From the NCBI GenBank assembly GCA_964454445.1, contig CAYVTD010000060.1:1-11230 (forward strand): a stretch of DNA of 11,230 nucleotides, read 5' to 3'. Under the pieces are notes generated by a model. It saw only the letters and a list, made by a program, of their open reading frames with translations, had not been told where the DNA came from and did no database searches. Positions 7,182 to 11,230 of the stretch are shown here, in pieces. The DNA is from CAYVTD01 sp964454445. GTDB lineage: Bacteria; Bacteroidota; Ignavibacteria; Kapaibacteriales; UBA2268. Numbering within the stretch: the stretch's first letter is position 1; every line of letters begins with the position of its first letter. The position numbers and the translations under genes are program-made.

Positions 7182-8369
7182 ATGTTAAAGAAATCTTTTG
7201 TCGAAGAGTTGTTTAAATCGTTTTATATCGAGCGATGGAACGACAAAATACGTCAAGTGGAGCTTATCGAGATAGACAAGCACGCCCACAAGATGGTTAT
7301 TGCCTGGTTGCTCGCAAAATATGAGGAAATGCAAGGTAATGAAGTAAATTGGATGAATATTATCCGTGGAGGGATGTTCGATTTGCTTTTTAGGATAGAG
7401 CTATCCGATATAAAATCGCCATTATTTCGAGAAATAAAAAAAAATAAGCAATTATTTCTTGACTTGAGCAACTGGGTTTATCGAGAACTTGAGCCGAAAA
7501 TAGGCAACGATAGAATAAAATCAGAATTGAAAGAATATTTCAACTCTTATCATTATTTTGACCAGATGAGTTGGGATATTTTAAATGCTGCACATATTTT
7601 TTCGAGTTATTGGGAGTTTAATATTTTAAAAAAGGCAGACCCATTCGAATATCAGAAAGAGCGGATAGAGACTGCACTCATGGCAGACATAGAGTCCTTC
7701 AGCCACCTGACAGGCATCAAAAAATTGCTTAACAAGGATAATATCTTGAAATTCGTTGACTTGTGCGGGCAAATGCGTTTCCAAAAAAGATGGGGACAAA
7801 CAATGCGTCTGCCGAAGACCTCAGTGCTTGGCCATTCGCTTTTCGTCGCTTGCCTGAGCTATTTCCTATCTTATGAATTAAATGCCTGCGACAAACGCCT
7901 ATATAATAATTTTTTCGGTGGGCTATTTCACGATTTACCAGAAGCAGTAACACGCGATATCGTCTCGCCCGTTAAAAAATCTGTAAAAGGGATGCCCGAA
8001 GCAATAAAAGAAATCGAAGAGCAATGGGCAGATAGGGAAATCTATCCTCTTGTGGAGGAACAATGGCGACAAGAGCTTAAGTATTTTACTATAGATGAGT
8101 TTAAAAGCAAAATTATCGAGAACGATACAATAATCCTCACAAATAGCGATACGATAAATGAAAAATACAATTATACGGAATTTTCGCCTTATGATGGCGA
8201 AATTGTAAAAGCTATCGACGAGCTAGCCGCTTTTCTCGAATGTTGGCACTCCAACAAACTCGGTATGAAATCGGAAGAGTTGATTTATTCAATGTTTGAA
8301 ATTCAACGGAAATATCGCGATAAATCCATTGCCGGCATACCCTTTAAAGAATTATATGTCGATTTTTAA
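7182..8369 (+). CDS. Tandem YfbR-like HD-domain phosphohydrolase, N-terminal copy degenerate
   Basis: The 395-residue protein appears to be two copies of a YfbR/HD_3-type domain. In the C-terminal copy (about 190-375), 'KRWGQTMR' (R203, W204), H218, the H250-D251 pair with E254 ('FHDLPEAVTRDI') and D347 match the metal- and substrate-binding pattern of 5'-deoxynucleotidases such as YfbR. This half is probably catalytic, releasing phosphate from nucleotides or a related substrate. The N-terminal copy (about 8-120) aligns in order: R18-W19, H36, 'GGMFDLLFRIELSDI' at 63-77. However, D67, L68 and R71 stand where H250, D251 and E254 are in the other half, so its metal site is lost. No signal peptide or membrane segment is seen; the protein is cytoplasmic. 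No Shine-Dalgarno sequence precedes the ATG. clpX follows 98 bases downstream with its own likely promoter. The true substrate is unknown; the HD call is strong and the duplication is my inference from hand alignment. Confidence 0.8.
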   Translation: MLKKSFVEELFKSFYIERWNDKIRQVELIEIDKHAHKMVIAWLLAKYEEMQGNEVNWMNIIRGGMFDLLFRIELSDIKSPLFREIKKNKQLFLDLSNWVYRELEPKIGNDRIKSELKEYFNSYHYFDQMSWDILNAAHIFSSYWEFNILKKADPFEYQKERIETALMADIESFSHLTGIKKLLNKDNILKFVDLCGQMRFQKRWGQTMRLPKTSVLGHSLFVACLSYFLSYELNACDKRLYNNFFGGLFHDLPEAVTRDIVSPVKKSVKGMPEAIKEIEEQWADREIYPLVEEQWRQELKYFTIDEFKSKIIENDTIILTNSDTINEKYNYTEFSPYDGEIVKAIDELAAFLECWHSNKLGMKSEELIYSMFEIQRKYRDKSIAGIPFKELYVDF

Positions 8370-8373
8370 ATGC

Positions 8374-8403
8374 TTGCTTTACAATTTTTTCCAATTATTT
8401 TAG
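8374..8403 (+). promoter_or_regulatory. Candidate Bacteroidota-type promoter of clpX
   Basis: TTG at 8374-8376 is followed after 19 bases by TATTTTAG at 8396-8403, which fits TAnnTTTG except at the seventh position. The leader to the clpX ATG would be about 58 bases. The same 19-base spacing occurs at two other promoters in the window, which raises confidence. Confidence 0.5.
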
Positions 8404-8467
8404 TTATGAAGGTTACAAATATTTTTACTTGTTAAAAAACAAACATTAGATAATAAAGAAAGAAAAA

Positions 8468-9718
8468 ATGTCAAAAAGTAGTAATGAAAAACCAAATGTT
8501 AAATGTTCATTTTGTGGACGCACATCGGAAGGATCCATCAGCTTGATAGAAGGATTACAAGGCACATTTATATGTAATTTTTGTGTTGAAGTTGCTAGCG
8601 ATATAATAAAAAAAGAGTATAGAGAAACACTGAGTTATAGCAAAGAATTCGTTTTGCCCAAACCATCAGAAATAAAAAGAAATCTGGACGCTTATGTTAT
8701 TGGTCAGGAACATCCCAAAAGAGTTATTTCAGTCGCTGTTTACAATCATTACAAGCGAATTCGTGATATCGGAGAAAAAAGAGACGAAAACGATGTTGAA
8801 CTTGAAAAAAGCAATATTTTGATGCTCGGTCCTACCGGAACCGGCAAAACATTACTTGCAAGGACACTTGCAAAGTTTTTGAAAGTGCCTTTTGCCATTG
8901 CCGACGCAACTACAATTACTGAAGCAGGCTATGTCGGCGACGATGTCGAAAATGTGCTTGTCAGACTTCTTCAAAATGCAGATTATAACGAAAAACTTGC
9001 CGAACGAGGCATTATTTACATCGACGAAATAGACAAGATAGGGCGTAAAAGCGAATCGACGAGTATAACAAGAGATGTCTCAGGTGAGGGTGTCCAGCAG
9101 GCACTCTTGAAAATCCTCGAAGGCACCATATCCGGCGTGCCGCCAAAAGGCGGGCGGAAGCATCCTGAACAACCGCTTATTTATATTGACACGAGCAATA
9201 TATTGTTTATTTGCGGGGGCGCTTTCGATGGATTGGAAAAAATTATAGCAAAACGGATAAGAACTGCTACAATTGGCTTTACAGCAGAGGATTTTTCTTC
9301 TATCAAAGACAATTATGAGCTATTGAAACAAGCAGAACCACACGATTTGATTAAATATGGCTTAATTCCTGAACTCGCAGGCAGATTGCCTGTCTTGACT
9401 GCATTAGAGGAACTTAGCGAAGAAGCAATGTTACAGATTTTAACTGAGCCTCGCAATTCAATTATAAAACAATATAAAAAATTGCTTTTATTTGAAGGTA
9501 TTATTCTCGAGCTAACTCAAGAAGCTCTCAAAGCAATAGTAAAAAAAGCAAAAAAACTCTCGACTGGGGCAAGAGCACTCCGTGCTATTGTGGAAGGCGT
9601 TATGCTTCCTATTATGTACGATTTACCTGATATGAAAGACATAAGAAAGTGCATCATAACAAAAGATGTTGTGGATAATGGCGCCAAACCCGAATATGAA
9701 TATAAAAGTAGTCAATAA
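8468..9718 (+). CDS. clpX: ATP-dependent Clp protease ATP-binding subunit ClpX
   Basis: This 416-residue AAA+ unfoldase feeds tagged or misfolded proteins to the ClpP peptidase in the cytoplasm. The N-terminal zinc-binding domain has C13, C16, C36 and C39. The AAA+ core shows Walker A GPTGTGKT (121-128), the pore-1 loop GYVG (154-157), Walker B IIYIDEID (182-189), the pore-2 RKH (230-232), 'GLIPELAGRLP' with the arginine finger R306, and sensor-2 GAR (367-369). The IGF loop that docks on ClpP is present (I269-G270-F271), so the protein should be competent to pair with ClpP even though clpP is not in the window. Length is normal. The leader is A-rich (AAAGAAAGAAAAA) with no true Shine-Dalgarno sequence. 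The gene is complete, with no missing motif. rplU follows 104 bases later under a separate promoter. Confidence 0.98.
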   Translation: MSKSSNEKPNVKCSFCGRTSEGSISLIEGLQGTFICNFCVEVASDIIKKEYRETLSYSKEFVLPKPSEIKRNLDAYVIGQEHPKRVISVAVYNHYKRIRDIGEKRDENDVELEKSNILMLGPTGTGKTLLARTLAKFLKVPFAIADATTITEAGYVGDDVENVLVRLLQNADYNEKLAERGIIYIDEIDKIGRKSESTSITRDVSGEGVQQALLKILEGTISGVPPKGGRKHPEQPLIYIDTSNILFICGGAFDGLEKIIAKRIRTATIGFTAEDFSSIKDNYELLKQAEPHDLIKYGLIPELAGRLPVLTALEELSEEAMLQILTEPRNSIIKQYKKLLLFEGIILELTQEALKAIVKKAKKLSTGARALRAIVEGVMLPIMYDLPDMKDIRKCIITKDVVDNGAKPEYEYKSSQ

Positions 9719-9748
9719 ACGGCATAAAAAATTCTTTAAAAAATTTAT

Positions 9749-9779
9749 TTTGTAATTCCAAATATTTTTCGTAATTTTG
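9749..9779 (+). promoter_or_regulatory. Bacteroidota-type promoter of rplU-rpmA
   Basis: TTTG at 9749-9752, a 19-base spacer, and TAATTTTG at 9772-9779 match the -33 TTTG and -7 TAnnTTTG elements exactly. The start of transcription would be near 9786, leaving a leader of about 37 bases before the rplU ATG. This is the best promoter in the window and suits a highly expressed ribosomal operon. Confidence 0.8.
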
Positions 9780-9822
9780 CTTTCTATCTTTAATGGACAA
9801 TTAAGATATTAAGGTTTTTAAT

Positions 9823-10347
9823 ATGTACGCAATAGTAGAAATAGCTGGTTCACAGTTTGAAGTTGAACCCGGAGACATTATCGAAGTGCCTCTGCTTGAT
9901 TCATTACCCGAAGAGAAAGTTGTCTTCGATAAAATTCTTGTTGCAGGCAACGACGAGAAAACAATAATCGGCGAGCCATATATTACTGGCACTGTCGAAG
10001 CTGAGATACTCGAGCATTTCAGAGGCAATAAAATTCTCGTCTTCAAGAAAAAACGCCGCAAAGGTCATCGCAAGCTCAACGGTCACAGACAATGGTACTC
10101 TTTGATTGGATTAACTAAGTTTGACATCGATGGCTTCAATATCGAAGAAGTTGAAATTGAACTTAATGATGAAGAAGTCGAAGAGGAGATAATCGATGAA
10201 GATAACGACTTGAAAGTTGAAGACATCGATGAAGATATTGATTCTGAAGACGAGGAATCTGAAGACGAAGACGAGGAATCTGAAGACGAAGATGAGGAAT
10301 CTGAAGACGAAGATGAGGAATCTGAAGACGAAGACAAAGAAAAATAA
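9823..10347 (+). CDS. rplU: 50S ribosomal protein L21 with long acidic C-terminal extension
   Basis: Residues 1 to about 101 are a full L21 core, starting 'MYAIVEIAGSQFEVEPGD' and ending with the rRNA-binding basic block at 75-96 ('KKKRRKGHRKLNGHRQ' followed by 'WYSLIG'). L21 binds 23S rRNA in the large subunit. The usual bacterial protein is about 103 residues; this one has 174. The extra 73 residues are almost entirely Glu, Asp and Ser, with an irregular acidic part (about 102-140) and then a repeated SEDEDEE heptad (141-174). The tail is strongly acidic, unlike the basic core. The start has a partial Shine-Dalgarno (AAGG, 8 bases upstream) and lies about 37 bases from the predicted transcript start. 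rpmA follows 33 bases downstream in the usual rplU-rpmA order. The role of the tail is unknown; extended L21 proteins occur in this group of bacteria, but I cannot say how common this acidic form is. Confidence 0.96.
   Translation: MYAIVEIAGSQFEVEPGDIIEVPLLDSLPEEKVVFDKILVAGNDEKTIIGEPYITGTVEAEILEHFRGNKILVFKKKRRKGHRKLNGHRQWYSLIGLTKFDIDGFNIEEVEIELNDEEVEEEIIDEDNDLKVEDIDEDIDSEDEESEDEDEESEDEDEESEDEDEESEDEDKEK
10243..10341 (+). repeat. 21-bp in-frame tandem repeat coding the L21 acidic tail
   Basis: Full 21-bp units start at 10258, 10279 and 10300 (translated SEDEDEE). They are preceded by a 15-bp short unit at 10243 and followed by a diverged unit at 10321. The units at 10279 and 10300 are identical and the unit at 10258 differs by one base (gac for gat), suggesting recent slippage or duplication within the reading frame. 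Confidence 0.9.
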
Positions 10348-10367
10348 AACTAAGAGTAAAATAAATT

Positions 10368-10373
10368 AGGGAG
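10368..10373 (+). promoter_or_regulatory. Shine-Dalgarno site of rpmA
   Basis: AGGGAG lies 7 bases before the rpmA ATG at 10381, one of only two good Shine-Dalgarno matches in the window. It supports independent loading of ribosomes for L27 after rplU ends at 10347. Confidence 0.6.
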
Positions 10374-10380
10374 CAGCAAA

Positions 10381-10638
10381 ATGGCTCATAAAAAAGGCGG
10401 CGGCTCATCGAGAAACGGTCGCGATTCTAACGCACAACGTCGCGGTGTAAAAAGATTTGGCGGCGAATTGGTTATTCCCGGCAACATTATTCTTCGCCAA
10501 TGTGGCACCAAGTTCCACCCTGGCAAAAATGTTGGCTTAGGCAAGGATTATACCATCTTTTCCCTCATCGAAGGGCATGTCAAATTTGAAAAGAAAGACA
10601 GAAAACGCTTGAAAGTTTCTGTTATTCCTGTTAATTAG
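10381..10638 (+). CDS. rpmA: 50S ribosomal protein L27
   Basis: This 85-residue protein has the full L27 pattern: the N-terminal 'MAHKKGGGSSRNGRDS' that reaches toward the peptidyl-transferase centre, 'KRFGGELVIPGNIILRQ', 'GTKFHPGKNVGLGKDYTIFSLIEG', and a basic C-terminus. The length is the usual one for bacteria. The N-terminus begins directly with AHKKG, with no cleavable leader of the kind that is removed by Prp in Firmicutes. It is second in the rplU-rpmA operon, 33 bases after L21, and is followed by a strong terminator. obgE, which often follows rpmA in other phyla, is absent here. Confidence 0.98.
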   Translation: MAHKKGGGSSRNGRDSNAQRRGVKRFGGELVIPGNIILRQCGTKFHPGKNVGLGKDYTIFSLIEGHVKFEKKDRKRLKVSVIPVN

Positions 10639-10670
10639 CATTATTTACCCATAATACAAACTCTACTTGC

Positions 10671-10709
10671 AAAAAAAAGCTCTTAGTATCATCTTGAGAG
10701 CTTTTTTTT
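10671..10709. terminator. Bidirectional Rho-independent terminator between rpmA and comF
   Basis: The arms 10671-10683 (eight A then GCTCT) and 10697-10709 (AGAGC then eight T) form a 13-bp perfect stem with a 13-base loop. The GCTCT/AGAGC core flanked by A8 and T8 gives a U tract on either strand, so it can end both rpmA transcription and the convergent comF-like gene. Confidence 0.85.
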
Positions 10710-10763
10710 CCTGCTTATCTATTACATTTTTTTCTTTTTCACAAAAAGAATTCTTTCAGAAAA

Positions 10764-11230
10764 TTATGCATTTGCTATTGCTGCTACGTCGATTCTATTT
10801 GCTCCAGCACGATGAAGTGATTGAGCGCAGTAAACTAATGTTGAACCGGTGGTTAGCACGTCGTCGCAAAGCAGGAAGGATTTATCAGTAATTTTACTTG
10901 TTTTTTCGCTAATTTGAAAAGCATTCGATACGTTTGATTTCCTTTCATTGCTACCAAGCAGCGTTTGCGAAGTTGTATATCTATTCCTTTTTAATATATT
11001 GGTCTCAACTGGTAAACGAAGCACTTCAGAAATGCCTTTTGCAACATATTCTGATTGGTTGAAGCCTCTTTCGCGTCGGCGGGCTGGATGTATCGGCACA
11101 GGAATAATAGCATCATAATCAATCATTTTGTTTATTTTTAATATTCTGCCGAGCATTTTGCCAAATTCAATACCGACATCAGGAAAACGGGAATATTTCA
11201 GCGAATAAACTATGTTAATATATTGAAAAT
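10764..11230 (-). CDS. ComF-family phosphoribosyltransferase-like protein (5' partial)
   Basis: The reading frame stays open to the window edge: an internal ATG at 11156 is preceded in frame by 24 codons encoding 'IVYSLKYSRFPDVGIEFGK', which matches the 'LKYxG' region of ComF proteins, so that ATG is not the start. The visible 154 residues contain 'PVPIHPARRRERGFNQSE', 'RxxxTxSQxxLxxxER' with 'NVxxAF', and the PRPP-binding loop 'LLCDDVLTTGST' at visible residues about 119-130. Complete ComF proteins have around 220-240 residues, so roughly 70-90 residues, including the N-terminal zinc-binding cysteines, lie outside. ComF takes part in DNA uptake in competent bacteria, but homologues occur widely and may have another role. 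The gene is convergent with rpmA and shares its terminator. Confidence 0.92.
   Translation of the reverse strand, partial: FQYINIVYSLKYSRFPDVGIEFGKMLGRILKINKMIDYDAIIPVPIHPARRRERGFNQSEYVAKGISEVLRLPVETNILKRNRYTTSQTLLGSNERKSNVSNAFQISEKTSKITDKSFLLCDDVLTTGSTLVYCAQSLHRAGANRIDVAAIANA

Noticed and set aside
8429..8442. TTGTT-AAAA-AACAA hairpin upstream of clpX
   Set aside because: The 5-bp A/T stem is too weak for a terminator and is expected by chance in such AT-rich sequence.
9728..9746. AAATT/AATTT hairpin after clpX as a terminator
   Set aside because: The stem is about five A/T pairs with no GC pair; it would not be stable.
10083..10337. Serine-rich 84-aa reading frame on the minus strand
   Set aside because: It is the antisense of the acidic repeat tail of L21; the Ser/Asp repetition is a by-product of the GAA/GAC/TCT codons.
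10243..10341. Short regular repeats as a CRISPR array
   Set aside because: The units are contiguous 21-bp, without spacers, and keep the L21 reading frame.
10746..10757. 12-base palindrome AAAGAATTCTTT near the comF stop
   Set aside because: It has no loop and no adjacent T tract beyond the strong terminator nearby, and short AT-rich palindromes are common by chance.

Overview
The window is AT-rich chromosomal DNA, very probably from a member of the Bacteroidota/Chlorobiota (FCB) group. A deep-branching lineage such as Kapabacteria or Ignavibacteria would fit, but I cannot fix the genus from sequence alone. Three things support this. Three intergenic regions carry a TTG - 19 nt - TAnnTTTG type promoter, the form used by the Bacteroidota primary sigma factor. 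Most genes lack a Shine-Dalgarno sequence and have A-rich leaders. The secreted proteins have a Bacteroidota-like signal peptide (ending YS before Q) and an outer-membrane barrel style C-terminus. No mobile element, integrase, tRNA, rRNA or CRISPR array was seen.

Layout. (a) 1-1053, plus strand: the 3' part of a gene for a protein of four cysteine-bearing beta-sandwich-like repeats; its true start lies upstream of the window. (b) 1087-6393, minus strand: a three-gene operon read right to left, with its own promoter at about 6486-6457. It encodes an unrecognised membrane-anchored protein of 423 aa, a large secreted zinc metalloprotease with a beta-propeller and a probable outer-membrane barrel, and a PrsW-family intramembrane protease whose start is 4 bases from the preceding stop. 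(c) 6552-7067, minus: purE of purine synthesis. (d) 7182-8369, plus, divergent from purE: a tandem YfbR-like HD-domain protein whose N-terminal copy has lost its catalytic HD pair. (e) 8468-9718, plus: clpX. (f) 9823-10638, plus: rplU-rpmA (ribosomal proteins L21 and L27), with a textbook promoter and a shared terminator. L21 carries a long acidic tail built from 21-bp repeats. (g) 10764-11230, minus: the 3' part of a ComF-family phosphoribosyltransferase gene, convergent with rpmA and cut by the window edge.

How the genes fit together. purE, clpX, rplU, rpmA and comF are core housekeeping genes and show nothing unusual apart from the L21 tail. The least explained part is the 1087-6393 operon. 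It places an inner-membrane anchored protein, a periplasmic/outer-membrane metalloprotease and an intramembrane protease under one promoter, so a joint role at the cell envelope (for example a proteolytic signalling or protein-maturation pathway) is a reasonable but unproven inference. The tandem HD protein and the cysteine-patterned repeat protein are the other two lineage-specific items worth following.
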